Positions 9,112-18,450 of a stretch of DNA of 64,000 nt are shown here, in pieces. Location: assembly GCF_016741785.1 (NCBI RefSeq), contig NZ_JAERRL010000006.1, positions 186,001 to 250,000 on the forward strand, given 5' to 3'. The position numbers and the translations under genes are program-made. Origin of the DNA: Streptomyces sp. 7-21 (GTDB lineage: Bacteria; Actinomycetota; Actinomycetes; Streptomycetales; Streptomycetaceae). Within the stretch, counting starts at the first letter, position 1. Every line of letters begins with the position of its first letter. Below the pieces are notes generated by a model. It did no database searches, was not told the origin of the DNA, and was given only the letters and a program-made list of their open reading frames with translations.

Positions 9112-9516
9112 TCAGCGCTCCTCGAGCCGGACCGCGATCGAGTTGATGCAGTACCGCAGGTCCGTCGGCGTGTCGTAGCCCTCGCCCTCGAAAACGTGGC
9201 CGAGGTGCGAGCCGCAGGTGGCGCAGAGCACCTCGGTGCGCGGACGGCCCGGCAGCGAGTAGTCGGGGCGGGTCTCGACGGCGTCGCTGTCCGCCGGGTC
9301 GTAGAACGACGGCCAGCCGCAGTGCGACTCGAACTTCGTCTCGGACCGGAACAGCTCCGCCCCGCAGGCCCGGCAGTGGTACACGCCAGGCGTCTTGGTG
9401 TCTGTGTACTCACCGGTGAAGGCGGGCTCGGTGCCCGCCTGCCGCAGCACGCGGTACTCCTCCGGGCTGAGCTGCTCGCGCCACTCCTCTTCGGTCTTCT
9501 GCACCCGGTACGCCAT
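9112..9516 (-). CDS. msrB: peptide-methionine (R)-S-oxide reductase MsrB
   Basis: MsrB reduces the R epimer of methionine sulfoxide in proteins, using thioredoxin. The 134-residue protein is the usual single-domain length. Two structural zinc CxxC pairs are visible (Cys48/Cys51 in CRAC, Cys98/Cys101 in CATC). The catalytic Cys123 lies in LRYCINS, and Cys66 in HCGWPSF sits at the site of the resolving cysteine. ATG 9516 is preferred over the upstream ATG at 9531 because GAAGGAG sits 6 nt before it. murC ends 11 bases upstream, so the two are very likely co-transcribed, as in other Streptomyces. Confidence 0.95.
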   Translation of the reverse strand: MAYRVQKTEEEWREQLSPEEYRVLRQAGTEPAFTGEYTDTKTPGVYHCRACGAELFRSETKFESHCGWPSFYDPADSDAVETRPDYSLPGRPRTEVLCATCGSHLGHVFEGEGYDTPTDLRYCINSIAVRLEER

Positions 9517-9527
9517 CACTGTCTCCT

Positions 9528-10967
9528 TCACGCTGTCCGGTCGGTTCCCGGCTCCGCCGCCAGGCGGGCCAGGATCCGGGGCCCGAGCTCGGTCACGTCG
9601 CCCGCGCCCATGGTGACAACCAGGTCACCGCGGCGCGCCATTCCCGCCAGGATTCCAGGCGCCTCGGCGAGCGCGGAACCGGGGAGCACCCGGGCGCCGC
9701 TGCTGCGGGCGGCGTCCGCGACCAGCTCGCTGGTCACGCCGGGGAGCGGGTCCTCGCGGGCCGGGTAGATGTCCAGCACGAGGCAGGCGTCCGCCAGCGC
9801 CAGGGCCCGGCCCATCTCGGCACCCAGCTCCCGGGTGCGGCTGAAGAGGTGCGGCTGGAAGACGACCAGCACCCGGCCCTCGCCGGCGGCGTCCCGCATG
9901 GCCTCGATGTCGGCGGCCATCTCGGTGGGGTGGTGAGCGTAGGAGTCGACGACCCGCACCCCGCGCTCCTCCCCCACCGGTGTCAGCCGCCGCCGCACGC
10001 CGGTGTAGGTGCCCAGCGCCTTGGCCAGGCCGTCGGCGGGCACGCCCGCCGCCACGCCCGCCGCGAGCGCGGCCACCGCGTTGTGCGCGTAGTGCCGGCC
10101 GGGCACAGACACCGGGATGGTCAGCTCCTCGCCGCGCAGCAGCACGGTGACCTCGCTGGTGAGGCCGCGCGGCTCGACGCGGGTGATGCGCACGTCGGCG
10201 CCGGGTGACTCGCCGTAGGTCAGCAGGCGCGGCCCGGCCGCGCTGGCGCCGATGCGACGGGCCAGCTCCCTGGCTCCGGCCTGGTCGGCATTGGTCACCA
10301 GCGTGCCGCCGGGCACGATCCGGCCGGCGAAGGTCTCGAAGGACTCGTAGACCTCCTCCAGCGACGCGTAGTGCGCGTGGTGGTCCAGCTCGGCGTTGAG
10401 GATGACCGCGACCTCGGGCGCGTAGCGGTGGAAGCTGCGGTCGCTCTCGTCCGCCTCCGCCACGAACAGCTCGCCGTCACCGTGCTCCGCGTTGGAGCCG
10501 GGGACATCGAGGTCGCCGCCGATCGCGTAGGACGGGGCCAGGCCGAGCGTGCGCAGCGCGACGGCGAGCATGGAGGTCGTGGTGGTCTTGCCGTGCGTGC
10601 CGGCCACCGCGATGGCCCGCTTGTCCGCCATCAGCGCGGCCAGCGCCTCGGAGCGGTGGATCACGGGCAGGCCGCGGCGCCGGGCCTCGGCCAGCTCCGG
10701 GTTGGTGTCCCGGATGGCGCTGGAGACGATCACGCAGCTGGCATCGGCCGCCAGGTGCGCGGCGTCGTGGCCGATGTCGACGCGGGCGCCCAGGGCGCGC
10801 AGCGCGGCGGCCGTCCGCGAGTCGCGCGCGTCGCTGCCCGCGACGCGCGCGCCGCGCTGGGCGAGGATCTTCGCGATGCCCGACATGCCGGCCCCGCCGA
10901 TACCGATGAGGTGGGGCCGTGCCATGGCGCCGCCCATGGGCGGGGCGGCCGGGTGCGCCGGTGTCAT
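9528..10967 (-). CDS. murC: UDP-N-acetylmuramate--L-alanine ligase
   Basis: MurC adds L-alanine to UDP-MurNAc in cytoplasmic peptidoglycan precursor synthesis. The 479-residue protein has the three Mur-ligase domains: the N-terminal UDP-binding Rossmann fold with GIGGAGMSGIAKIL, the ATP-binding central domain with GTHGKTTTTSM, and the C-terminal domain with DSYAHHPTE and MGAGDV. GGGAG lies 8 nt before the start; a downstream ATG at about codon 15 (MARPHLIGIGG) is a plausible alternative because the first residues are Pro/Ala-rich. It lies outside the division-cell-wall cluster, as is typical for Streptomyces, and precedes msrB. Confidence 0.95.
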   Translation of the reverse strand: MTPAHPAAPPMGGAMARPHLIGIGGAGMSGIAKILAQRGARVAGSDARDSRTAAALRALGARVDIGHDAAHLAADASCVIVSSAIRDTNPELAEARRRGLPVIHRSEALAALMADKRAIAVAGTHGKTTTTSMLAVALRTLGLAPSYAIGGDLDVPGSNAEHGDGELFVAEADESDRSFHRYAPEVAVILNAELDHHAHYASLEEVYESFETFAGRIVPGGTLVTNADQAGARELARRIGASAAGPRLLTYGESPGADVRITRVEPRGLTSEVTVLLRGEELTIPVSVPGRHYAHNAVAALAAGVAAGVPADGLAKALGTYTGVRRRLTPVGEERGVRVVDSYAHHPTEMAADIEAMRDAAGEGRVLVVFQPHLFSRTRELGAEMGRALALADACLVLDIYPAREDPLPGVTSELVADAARSSGARVLPGSALAEAPGILAGMARRGDLVVTMGAGDVTELGPRILARLAAEPGTDRTA

Positions 10968-11031
10968 GCGTGTTTCTCCCTGGTCGAAGCGTGGCCCGAC
11001 GATTGTCGCACCCGGCGGGGCCGCTCCCGCG

Positions 11032-11499
11032 CTATTCGGCGTGGGCGAACAGCTTCAGCACCGGGACGCCCGTCCGGTGGCGCGCGCGGGAGGCCCAGTC
11101 GCGGTGGAACAGCTCCTCGACGTAGTGCGGCGCGGTCAGGACGATCACCTCGTCGGCGCCGGTCTCCTTCACGACGGCCGACAGCTCGCCGATCGGGTCG
11201 TCGCCGAGGAGGCGCCCGGCCGCGTCGGCACCGGCCGCGCGCAGGGCGCGCACCGAGTGGTCGAGGGCGCGCTGGTCCGCCTCCCGCCCGTCGTGCTCCT
11301 CCGGCTCGCGCGTCTCCCGGACCGCCTCGCCGAACTCCCCCAGTGCGACGTCGTCCAGCGCGCGCAGCAGCCGGTCCTGGTCGCCGCGCGGACGCAGAAG
11401 CACCACGAAGGACTGCCGATCCTCGCCGTGCAGGGTGGTGACCAGCTCCACGTCTGTGGGCGCCAGGGGTTTTTCGATCATGAGAACTGTCGTGATCAC
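11032..11499 (-). CDS. small universal-stress-protein-like protein, function unknown
   Basis: A 155-residue acidic protein. The second half (DPIGELSAVVKETGADEVIVLTAPHYVEEL, around residues 95-125) has the helix-strand pattern of a UspA/HUP alpha-beta fold. Homologues are sometimes labelled indole-3-glycerol phosphate synthase in databases, but no TrpC active-site motif is visible, so I do not carry that name over. GTG 11499 is chosen because GAAGGG lies 8 nt upstream; ATG 11481 is the alternative. It sits upstream of murC on the same strand with about 60 bases between them. Confidence 0.65.
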   Translation of the reverse strand: MITTVLMIEKPLAPTDVELVTTLHGEDRQSFVVLLRPRGDQDRLLRALDDVALGEFGEAVRETREPEEHDGREADQRALDHSVRALRAAGADAAGRLLGDDPIGELSAVVKETGADEVIVLTAPHYVEELFHRDWASRARHRTGVPVLKLFAHAE

Positions 11500-11632
11500 G
11501 GCGAGAGCCCTTCGTCGGGCCGGGTCCCGCGAACCCCGGCAGAAACCATACTTCCCGCGATGACGGGGAGCCGTGCGCCGCACGCGCGTCCGCCCGCATC
11601 AGGATAAGCGGAAGGTGATATTCCGGCCGCTG

Positions 11633-12418
11633 TCATGCCCGCTGGTACCGGGCGAACAGGAAGCCGGCGTCCTCCAGCAGACTGGTGAGCGCCAGCTCCT
11701 GCGGCACCGGCAGGCCGGGCCCGTGCATCACCCGCTCGGCCGTACCGGCCGCCAGCCGGGGGGACGTGGTCAGGCACAGCTCGTCCAGCGCGCCCGCGGC
11801 GGCGAACTGCGCGAGCAGCCGCGGGCCGCCCTCGGTCAGCATCCGGGTGTACCCGCGCGCGGCCAGCTCCCGCTTGGCACGCAGCGGATCGACGGCGGAG
11901 CCCTCCCCCGCCACCACCACCTCGGCGCCCGCCGCCCGGGCGGCGGCCACACCGGCCCCGGGCGCGTCACCGCCGGTCAGCACCAGGGTGGGGACAAGCG
12001 GCGAGGTGAACAGCGGCGCGCCGAAGTCGAGGCGCAGGCTGGCGGAGACGACGGCGATGGCGGCCACGGGCGCCTGGCCGTCCCGCGCGCGCCGGGCCGC
12101 GAAGTCCGCGCGCCGCTTGGCCGGCCGGTACTCCTCGCGCCGGACCGTTTCCGCTCCCACGACGATGACGTCGGCCAGCGCCCGCAGCACCCCGAAGACG
12201 CGCATGTCGGCGGCGCCGGACAGCGGCTGGGAGCGCCCGCCGTGATGCGCGGCGCCGTCGGCCGAGGCGACCATGTTGGCGCGCAGCCAGGCCGTCCGGT
12301 CCGCCGCGCCGCCGGGCCTCGGGTCCGGGTAGGCGTACGCCTCGGCCAGTTCGGCCAGGGTCCACTCGCGGTCCTCGGCGCTGTCCGCGGTGGCGGGCGG
12401 GGGATACAGGCGTCGCAT
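11633..12418 (-). CDS. RibD C-terminal family pyrimidine reductase-like protein
   Basis: A 261-residue protein of the RibD-C/dihydrofolate-reductase-like family. Conserved elements are WLRANMVASADGAAHHGGRSQPLSG (about 44-68), VIVVGAETVRREEY and MLTEGGPRLLAQF. RibD-C enzymes reduce the ribosyl side chain of a flavin precursor with NADPH, but stand-alone actinobacterial members away from rib genes may act on other compounds, so the substrate stays open. It is divergent from zapE with a 45-base gap containing both promoters. Confidence 0.8.
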   Translation of the reverse strand: MRRLYPPPATADSAEDREWTLAELAEAYAYPDPRPGGAADRTAWLRANMVASADGAAHHGGRSQPLSGAADMRVFGVLRALADVIVVGAETVRREEYRPAKRRADFAARRARDGQAPVAAIAVVSASLRLDFGAPLFTSPLVPTLVLTGGDAPGAGVAAARAAGAEVVVAGEGSAVDPLRAKRELAARGYTRMLTEGGPRLLAQFAAAGALDELCLTTSPRLAAGTAERVMHGPGLPVPQELALTSLLEDAGFLFARYQRA

Positions 12419-12463
12419 GGGGCGCAGTGTGGCACACGCCGGGCGGGCTTACAGTGGGACACC

Positions 12464-13531
12464 GTGTCAGCCGCCGCCCCCCTCGCCGCTCCCCTGTCGC
12501 TGTGCGACCGGGTGCCCGACGTGCCTGCCGAGCGCCTGGTCGCGGAGCTGGCGCCGCCGCCGCGCTTCGACGCGGTGCGCTTCGACACCTACGTGCCCGA
12601 CCCCGGGCAGCCCAGCCAGCGCGAGGCGGTGGAGGCGCTGCGCGGCTTCGCCGCCGGGCTCGGTGCCCCCGCGCGCGGCGGCGGCCGGGCCGGCCGGGGG
12701 CTGCCGTGGCGGCGGCGGCGCGCGGCCGCCGCACCCGCGCGGCGGGGGGTGTACCTCGACGGCGGCTACGGCGTCGGTAAGACGCACCTGCTGGCGTCGC
12801 TGTGGCACGCGGCGCCCGCGCCGCCCGCACGCAAGGCGTTCTGCACGTTCGTGGAGCTGACGAACCTGGCCGGCGCCCTGGGCTTCGCCCGGACCGTGCA
12901 GACGCTCTCGGAGCACCGGCTGCTGTGCATCGACGAGTTCGAGCTGGACGATCCCGGCGACACGGTGCTGGTGTCCTCGCTGCTGTCCCGGCTCGTCGAG
13001 GCGGGCGTCGCCCTGGCGGCCACGTCCAACACGCTGCCCGGCAGGCTCGGCGAGGGCCGCTTCGCCGCCGCCGACTTCCTGCGCGAGATCCAGGGGCTGG
13101 CCGCCCACTTCACGACGCTGCGGATCGACGGCGAGGACTACCGCCACCGCGGGCTGCCGGAGGCGCCCGAGCCGCCGCCCGAGGAGGACGTGACCGCCGC
13201 GGCGCACCGGCTTCCCGGCGCCTCGCTCGACTCCTTCCCCGCGCTGCTCACCCACCTGTCGCGGGTCCATCCCAGCCGGTACGGCGCGCTGTGCGAGGGC
13301 GTGGCCGCGGTGTGCCTGACCGGCGTGGAGCCGGTGCGGGACCAGGCGACGGCGCTGCGGCTGGTGGTGCTGGCCGACCGGCTGTACGACCGGGAGATCC
13401 CGGTGCTGGCCTCGGGGGTGCCGTTCGACCGCCTGTTCAGCGAGGACATGCTGCGGGGCGGCTACCGCAAGAAGTACTACCGGGCCATATCCCGGCTGAC
13501 CGCCCTGGCACGCGAAGCGGCCACGGGCTGA
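12464..13531 (+). CDS. zapE: AFG1/ZapE-like ATPase
   Basis: A 355-residue P-loop ATPase of the AFG1/ZapE family (in E. coli linked to Z-ring constriction; related to mitochondrial Afg1). Walker A is GGYGVGKT at residues 100-107, Walker B is LLCIDEFELDD, followed by the family block ATSNTLPGRLGEGRF and the C-terminal SRPF-type text. An insertion rich in Arg/Ala/Gly (about 68-94) just before Walker A looks lineage-specific. GTG 12464 is 8 nt behind TACAGT, and no ribosome binding site is visible, so the mRNA is probably leaderless. Function in division is inferred from the family only. Confidence 0.85.
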   Translation: MSAAAPLAAPLSLCDRVPDVPAERLVAELAPPPRFDAVRFDTYVPDPGQPSQREAVEALRGFAAGLGAPARGGGRAGRGLPWRRRRAAAAPARRGVYLDGGYGVGKTHLLASLWHAAPAPPARKAFCTFVELTNLAGALGFARTVQTLSEHRLLCIDEFELDDPGDTVLVSSLLSRLVEAGVALAATSNTLPGRLGEGRFAAADFLREIQGLAAHFTTLRIDGEDYRHRGLPEAPEPPPEEDVTAAAHRLPGASLDSFPALLTHLSRVHPSRYGALCEGVAAVCLTGVEPVRDQATALRLVVLADRLYDREIPVLASGVPFDRLFSEDMLRGGYRKKYYRAISRLTALAREAATG

Positions 13532-13544
13532 GAAACCCGTGGCC
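13519..13544 (+). terminator. hairpin terminator overlapping the zapE stop
   Basis: Perfect 9-bp arms (GGCCACGGG and CCCGTGGCC) enclose an 8-nt loop that contains the zapE stop codon. No T-run follows, which is normal for Streptomyces terminators. Confidence 0.6.
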
Positions 13545-13635
13545 ATGCGCCGGAGCAGGCGAGGTGCTGATGACCTGTTCAGCTGAGGAACCGTGCCCGT
13601 GAGCCGGGCTGACGGATGGTGCTCGTGGGATGGTG

Positions 13636-14295
13636 CTAGTGGATGATGCCGGTGCGCAGGGCGACGGCGACCATGCCGGCCCGGTCGCCCGTGCCGAGCT
13701 TGCGGGCGATGCGGGCCAGGTGGCTCTTGACGGTGAGCGCGGACAGCCCCATGGAGACGCCGATGGCCTTGTTCGACTGGCCCTCCGCCACCAGCCGGAG
13801 CACCTCGACCTCCCGGCCCGACAGCTCCCGGTACCCGCCCTGGTGCGCCGGGGCGCCCGGCTGGCGCCGGTGCATGCGGGCGGCGGCACCGATGTGGGCG
13901 GCGCCGTGACGGACGGGCGGGCCCAGGGAGTTGCGGGTGCCGGTGACGACGTACCCCTTGACGCCGCCGGCCAGGGCGTTCCGCACGGCGGAGATGTCGT
14001 CGGCGGCGGAGAGAGCGAGCCCGTTGGGCCAGCCCGCGGCCCGGGTCTCGGACAGCAGGGTCAGCCCGGAGCCGTCGGGCAGGTGGACCTCGGCGACGCA
14101 GATGTCCCGGGGGGTGGCGACTCGGGGGCGGGCCTCCGCGATGGACGACGCCTCGATCACGTCCCGCACGCCGAGCGCCCACAGGTGGCGCGTGACGGTG
14201 GAGCGGACGCGAGGGTCGGCCACGACGACCATGGCGGTCGGCTTGTTGGGGCGGTAGGCGACCAGGCTTGTGGGGTGCTCTAGAAGAACAGACAC
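13636..14295 (-). CDS. whiI: atypical response regulator WhiI (sporulation)
   Basis: A 219-residue orphan response regulator with an N-terminal receiver (about 20-120) and a C-terminal LuxR/NarL helix-turn-helix (about 157-219, YRELSGREVEVLRLVAEGQS). The receiver is degenerate: the acidic pair is reduced to Ala26-Asp27, and the usual phospho-acceptor Asp is Glu69 (ICVAEVHLPDG), while Lys113 remains. That atypical pocket, the length and the position beside the DUF3000 gene and hemE match WhiI, a late-sporulation regulator that in Streptomyces acts with BldM as a heterodimer. AGGAGG sits 4 nt before GTG 14295. Phosphorylation-independent action is inference from the missing Asp. Confidence 0.85.
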   Translation of the reverse strand: MSVLLEHPTSLVAYRPNKPTAMVVVADPRVRSTVTRHLWALGVRDVIEASSIAEARPRVATPRDICVAEVHLPDGSGLTLLSETRAAGWPNGLALSAADDISAVRNALAGGVKGYVVTGTRNSLGPPVRHGAAHIGAAARMHRRQPGAPAHQGGYRELSGREVEVLRLVAEGQSNKAIGVSMGLSALTVKSHLARIARKLGTGDRAGMVAVALRTGIIH

Positions 14296-14328
14296 CGGGC
14301 CTCCTGAGAGTGGGGAGCGGGGACATAG

Positions 14329-14350
14329 CCGACTTATGGTCATAAGTCGG
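14329..14350. promoter_or_regulatory. 22-bp palindrome upstream of whiI
   Basis: Arms CCGACTTATG and CATAAGTCGG are perfectly complementary around a 2-nt centre. The element lies 34-55 bases upstream of the whiI start codon, over the expected promoter. A TATG-type -10 candidate lies just downstream of it (minus strand). The binding protein is unknown. Confidence 0.6.
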
Positions 14351-14452
14351 GGTGATCCGGATGGAAGGGTCACTGAATCCTTCGGCAGGAGAACCCCGGG
14401 CCTTTAGAAAACGATCACGAACCGGTGATTCGTCATCTAGATCACGCCCGCG

Positions 14453-15100
14453 TCACGCAGGCCGCGGCCCCCGGCGGCGCGGCAGCGCCGTCACCGCGGC
14501 GGCACCGTCACCGTCCCCGGGGAACTCGGGCGGCAGCCCGGCGCAGTGGGCCAGCAGCCCGCACCACGCCAGCAGGTGCGCCCCGGCCTCATCGGGATCG
14601 ACCGGCGTCCACGACGCCCGCAGCTCCAGCTCCGCGCGCGGCGGCTGCCCCGCCAGGCCGCCGAAGAACGCCGAGCCCGCGCGCGTCACCGTGCCGCTGG
14701 GCTCGCGCCGCCGGACCCCCCGCACGTCAAGCGCCTCGGTCAGCCACGACCACGCCACCTCGGGCAGCAGCGGGTCGGTGCCCAGCTCCAGGTCGAGCTC
14801 GGCACGCGCCAGCGTCACGACGCGGAACTCGCCCCGCCAGTTCTCGTCGCCCGCGGGATCGTGCAGCAGGATGAAGCGCCCGTCCGCGACCTCTTCGCCG
14901 TCGGCGGTGACTCCCGCCTGGAGCGCGCAGGAGAACGGTGCCAGCCGCCGCGGGGCCGGCAGGGGGGCCAGGCGCACCTCAGGGCGGGGCCGCGCGGCCG
15001 CCAGCGAGGCGACGGCCCGCTGGAACGGGAGCGGCCCCCTCGTCGCGGCGTCGTGGACTTCTCCCGGTTCCCCCGCCGTGTGACTTCGAGACGCTGCCAT
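14453..15100 (-). CDS. DUF3000 family protein
   Basis: A 215-residue cytoplasmic protein of the actinobacterial DUF3000 family; the role is unknown. Conserved-looking blocks are [40 protein letters not shown] and [11 protein letters not shown], followed by [13 protein letters not shown]. The ATG at 15100 is preceded by TAGGGT and an 8-nt spacer with no Shine-Dalgarno sequence, suggesting a leaderless transcript. It is divergent from hemE, and the whiI gene lies downstream on the same strand. Confidence 0.8.
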   Translation of the reverse strand: MAASRSHTAGEPGEVHDAATRGPLPFQRAVASLAAARPRPEVRLAPLPAPRRLAPFSCALQAGVTADGEEVADGRFILLHDPAGDENWRGEFRVVTLARAELDLELGTDPLLPEVAWSWLTEALDVRGVRRREPSGTVTRAGSAFFGGLAGQPPRAELELRASWTPVDPDEAGAHLLAWCGLLAHCAGLPPEFPGDGDGAAAVTALPRRRGPRPA

Positions 15101-15197
15101 GGCCGGTAACCCTAGGCGCCCGCCGCCCCGGCCGGTGGTTGCCACACCCACCCGGCCCCGGTCAATCCCCGGGCATGCGAGACTTCAGGATGTGACT

Positions 15198-16223
15198 GTG
15201 ACCGACTCCCCCTTCCTGCGGGCCTGTCGCCGTGAGCCCGTGCCCCACACCCCCGTCTGGTTCATGCGGCAGGCCGGGCGGTCGCTGCCGGAGTACCGCA
15301 AGGTACGCGAGGGCATACCGATGCTGGAGTCCTGCACGCGGCCCGACCTGGTCACGGAGATCACGCTCCAGCCGGTGCGCCGCCACGGCGTGGACGCGGC
15401 CGTCTTCTTCAGCGACATCATGGTGCCGCTGAAGGCGATCGGCGTCGGCCTGGACATCAAGCCCGGCATCGGCCCGGTGGTCGAGCGGCCGATCCGCGAC
15501 CGCTCCGGTCTGGAGCAGCTGCGGCCGCTGGAGCCCGGCGACGTCCCGTACATCACCGAGGCGGTCCGCATGCTGGTGCGGGAGCTGGGGGACACGCCGC
15601 TGATCGGCTTCGCCGGCGCGCCGTTCACGCTGGCCAGCTACCTGGTGGAAGGCGGCCCGTCCCGCAACCACGAGCGGACCAAGGCCCTGATGTACGGCGA
15701 TCCCCAGCTGTGGGCGGAGCTGCTCGACCGGCTGGCCGTCATCACCTCCGCGTTCCTGGCCGTGCAGATCGACGCGGGCGCGTCCGCCGTCCAGCTCTTC
15801 GACTCCTGGGCCGGTGCGCTGGCGCCCGAGGACTACCGGCGCACGGTGCTGCCCGCCTCCGCGAAGGTCTTCTCGTCGGTCGCGGACCGCGGCGTGCCCC
15901 GCGTGCACTTCGGGGTCGGCACCGGCGAGCTGCTGGGGCTGATGGCCGAGGCCGGCGCCGACGTCGTGGGCGTCGACTGGCGGGTGCCGCTGGACGAGGC
16001 GGCCCGGCGTACCGGGGGCCGCGTGGCGCTCCAGGGGAACCTGGACCCGGCCGTGCTGTTTGCGCCCCAGGAGGCGGTCGAGGCCCAGGCCGACCGCGTG
16101 CTCGCCGCCGCGAGCGGCCTGCCGGGGCATATCTTCAACCTCGGGCACGGCGTCCTTCCCGACACCGACCCGGACGCCCTCACCCGGCTGGTGGCCTACG
16201 TGCACGAGCGGACCGCCCGCTGA
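15198..16223 (+). CDS. hemE: uroporphyrinogen decarboxylase
   Basis: HemE removes the four acetate carboxyls of uroporphyrinogen III to give coproporphyrinogen III. The 341-residue product carries the signatures [16 protein letters not shown] (about 18-33) with the substrate-binding Arg residues, the Asp in [11 protein letters not shown], and [20 protein letters not shown] 15198 is favoured (AGGA 7 nt upstream); GTG 15192 is two codons earlier and equally in frame. It heads a hemE-hemG-hemQ run that completes coproporphyrin-dependent heme synthesis. Confidence 0.95.
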   Translation: MTDSPFLRACRREPVPHTPVWFMRQAGRSLPEYRKVREGIPMLESCTRPDLVTEITLQPVRRHGVDAAVFFSDIMVPLKAIGVGLDIKPGIGPVVERPIRDRSGLEQLRPLEPGDVPYITEAVRMLVRELGDTPLIGFAGAPFTLASYLVEGGPSRNHERTKALMYGDPQLWAELLDRLAVITSAFLAVQIDAGASAVQLFDSWAGALAPEDYRRTVLPASAKVFSSVADRGVPRVHFGVGTGELLGLMAEAGADVVGVDWRVPLDEAARRTGGRVALQGNLDPAVLFAPQEAVEAQADRVLAAASGLPGHIFNLGHGVLPDTDPDALTRLVAYVHERTAR

Positions 16224-16260
16224 CAGCGGGCCGACTGTCCACGGGGAGAGAGCTTCAGCG

Positions 16261-17673
16261 ATGCATGTGATCGTCATCGGCGGCGGCATCTCGGGGCTGG
16301 CGGCGGCGCACCAGCTCAGCTCCGCGGGCGTCCGGGTCACCGTGGCGGAGGGCTCACAGCGGGTGGGCGGCAAACTCCGCACGGGGCACGTCGCGGGCGT
16401 CCAGACCGACCTCGGCGCGGAGTCGATGCTGGCACGCCGCCCGGAGGGAACGGACCTGGCGAAGGCCGTGGGGCTCGGCGACGCGCTGCGGCCGCCCGCG
16501 GTGGTGTCGTCGGCCATCTGGACGCGGGGCGCGCTGCGGCCGATGCCGCAGGACCACGTCATGGGGGTGCCGAGCACCGCTGCCTCCCTCGCGGGCGTGC
16601 TCTCGGACGCCGGGCTGGCGCGCATCGCCCGCGACACCGAACTGCCGCCGCCGCAGCTGGGTGAGGACATCGCGGTGGGCCGCCTGGTAGCCGACCGGAT
16701 GGGCCCGGAGATCGTGGACCGGCTGGTGGACCCGCTGCTGGGCGGCGTGTACGCCGGGGACGCCTACCGCACATCGATGCGGTCGGCGCTGCCGCGGCTG
16801 TTCGAGGCGGCGCGCCAGCACGACTCGCTGCTGGCGGCGGTGCGCGCGCTGCGCAGCGCCTCCCCGGCGCGGCCGGGCGAGCCGGTCTTCGCCGGCCTGG
16901 AAGGCGGGCTGGGCACGCTTCCGGAGGCGGTGGCGCGGGCCTGCCGGGCACAGGGCGCCGACCTGCTGACGGGCGCGCCCGCCACCGGGCTGCGCCGGAC
17001 CGCACGCGGCTGGGCCGTGTCCCTGCGCGACGGGCGGTCACTGGCGGCGGACGGCGTCGTGCTGGCCGTCCCGGCTGAGGAGGCCGCGCGGCTGCTGGCC
17101 GCAGAGGCGCCGGCGGCGGCCGGGGAGCTGTCGGCGATCGAGTACGCGTCGATGGCGATCGTCACGCTGGCCTTCCGGCGCGAGGACCTGCCGGCGCTGC
17201 CGCGCGGCAGCGGCTTCCTGGTGCCGGCGGTGGACGGGCGCGCCATCAAGGCCGCGACATTCACCAGCTCCAAGTGGGACTGGGCGGCGGCGGCCGATCC
17301 CGGGCTGTTCGTGCTGCGCGTCTCGCTGGGGCGCTATGGGGACGACGCGCCGCTGGGCTGGGACGACCAGGACCTGGTGCGCGCGGCCCTGCACGACCTG
17401 CACGAGGCATCGGGCCTGCCGGGGCGGCCGGTGGACAGCCTGGTGACCCGCTGGCACAACGGGCTGCCGCAGTATGCCGTCGGGCACGCGGCGCGCGTGG
17501 AGCGGATCCGGCGGTACCTGTCGGCTCTGCCGGGGCTGCGGCTGGCGGGCGCCGCATACGACGGCGTCGGCATCCCCGCGTGCGTGGCCTCGGGCCGGCG
17601 CGCCGCGCGGGAACTGCTGATGACGCTGCCGCCGGGACCGGCCCCCGGGACCGAGGCCCCGGCGGGGAGCTAG
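16261..17673 (+). CDS. hemG: coproporphyrinogen/protoporphyrinogen III oxidase (HemY/CgoX type)
   Basis: A 470-residue FAD enzyme that oxidises the porphyrinogen ring. The dinucleotide-binding motif [14 protein letters not shown] is at residues 6-19, followed by ERx-type RVGGKLRT, and the C-terminal FAD element [22 protein letters not shown]. Because hemQ is adjacent and Actinobacteria use the coproporphyrin-dependent route, the likely physiological reaction is coproporphyrinogen III to coproporphyrin III (CgoX), although the gene is usually labelled hemG or hemY. It lies 37 bases after hemE. The C-terminus ends in a Pro-rich tail of about 18 residues. Confidence 0.93.
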   Translation: MHVIVIGGGISGLAAAHQLSSAGVRVTVAEGSQRVGGKLRTGHVAGVQTDLGAESMLARRPEGTDLAKAVGLGDALRPPAVVSSAIWTRGALRPMPQDHVMGVPSTAASLAGVLSDAGLARIARDTELPPPQLGEDIAVGRLVADRMGPEIVDRLVDPLLGGVYAGDAYRTSMRSALPRLFEAARQHDSLLAAVRALRSASPARPGEPVFAGLEGGLGTLPEAVARACRAQGADLLTGAPATGLRRTARGWAVSLRDGRSLAADGVVLAVPAEEAARLLAAEAPAAAGELSAIEYASMAIVTLAFRREDLPALPRGSGFLVPAVDGRAIKAATFTSSKWDWAAAADPGLFVLRVSLGRYGDDAPLGWDDQDLVRAALHDLHEASGLPGRPVDSLVTRWHNGLPQYAVGHAARVERIRRYLSALPGLRLAGAAYDGVGIPACVASGRRAARELLMTLPPGPAPGTEAPAGS

Positions 17674-17699
17674 CCGGGCACGCCGGAGATAATGGACTC

Positions 17700-18407
17700 A
17701 TGACTGCCCCAGCAGCCCACGCGGGCAAGCGAGCCAAGGATCTCAACGAGGTGATCAGGTACACGCTCTGGTCCGTCTTCCGGCTCCGCGAGCCGCTCCC
17801 CGAGGAGCGCGGCGGGCTGGCGGAGGAGGTGAGCGAGCTGTTCGAGCAGCTGGCCGCCAAGGACGTGACCGTGCGCGGCACCTATGACGTCTCGGGGCTG
17901 CGGGCGGACGCCGACCTGATGATCTGGTGGCACGCCCCCACCCCGGACGCCCTCCAGGAGGCGTACAACCTCTTCCGGCGCACCCGGCTTGGCCGGGCCG
18001 TGGAGCCCGTCTGGTCGAACATGGCGCTCCACCGCCCCGCGGAGTTCAACAAGTCGCACATCCCGGCCTTCCTGGCGGACGAGGAGCCGCGCGCGTACGT
18101 GAGCGTCTACCCGTTCGTCCGGTCCTACGACTGGTACCTGCTGCCCGACGAGGAGCGGCGGCGGATGCTGGCCGAGCACGGACGGATGGCGCGCGGCTTC
18201 CCCGACGTACGGGCGAACACCGTGGCGTCCTTCTCGCTCGGCGACTACGAGTGGATCCTCGCCTTCGAGGCCGACGAGCTGCACCGCATCGTCGACCTGA
18301 TGCGCCACCTGCGCGGTTCGGAGGCCCGCCGGCACGTGCGCGAGGAGGTCCCCTTCTTCACCGGCCGCCGCAAGCCGCTGCCGGAGCTGGTCGCGCAGCT
18401 GGCGTGA
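17700..18407 (+). CDS. hemQ: coproheme decarboxylase HemQ (chlorite dismutase-like)
   Basis: HemQ (ChdC) oxidatively decarboxylates two propionates of coproheme III to form heme b, the last step of the Gram-positive route. The 235-residue protein has the actinobacterial family blocks: [23 protein letters not shown], and [16 protein letters not shown] with the radical-forming Tyr137. The proximal heme ligand is probably His160 in [11 protein letters not shown]. The ATG at 17700 lies 26 bases after the hemG stop behind GGAGA, so hemG and hemQ are probably one operon. Confidence 0.95.
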   Translation: MTAPAAHAGKRAKDLNEVIRYTLWSVFRLREPLPEERGGLAEEVSELFEQLAAKDVTVRGTYDVSGLRADADLMIWWHAPTPDALQEAYNLFRRTRLGRAVEPVWSNMALHRPAEFNKSHIPAFLADEEPRAYVSVYPFVRSYDWYLLPDEERRRMLAEHGRMARGFPDVRANTVASFSLGDYEWILAFEADELHRIVDLMRHLRGSEARRHVREEVPFFTGRRKPLPELVAQLA

Positions 18408-18450
18408 CGGCCCCTGCCGCGGGTGTGCGCGGGCGGCTGGCGTGCGTGCC

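Noticed and set aside
11032-11499. Label indole-3-glycerol phosphate synthase for the small Usp-like protein
   Set aside because: The protein is too short and lacks TrpC barrel and active-site motifs.
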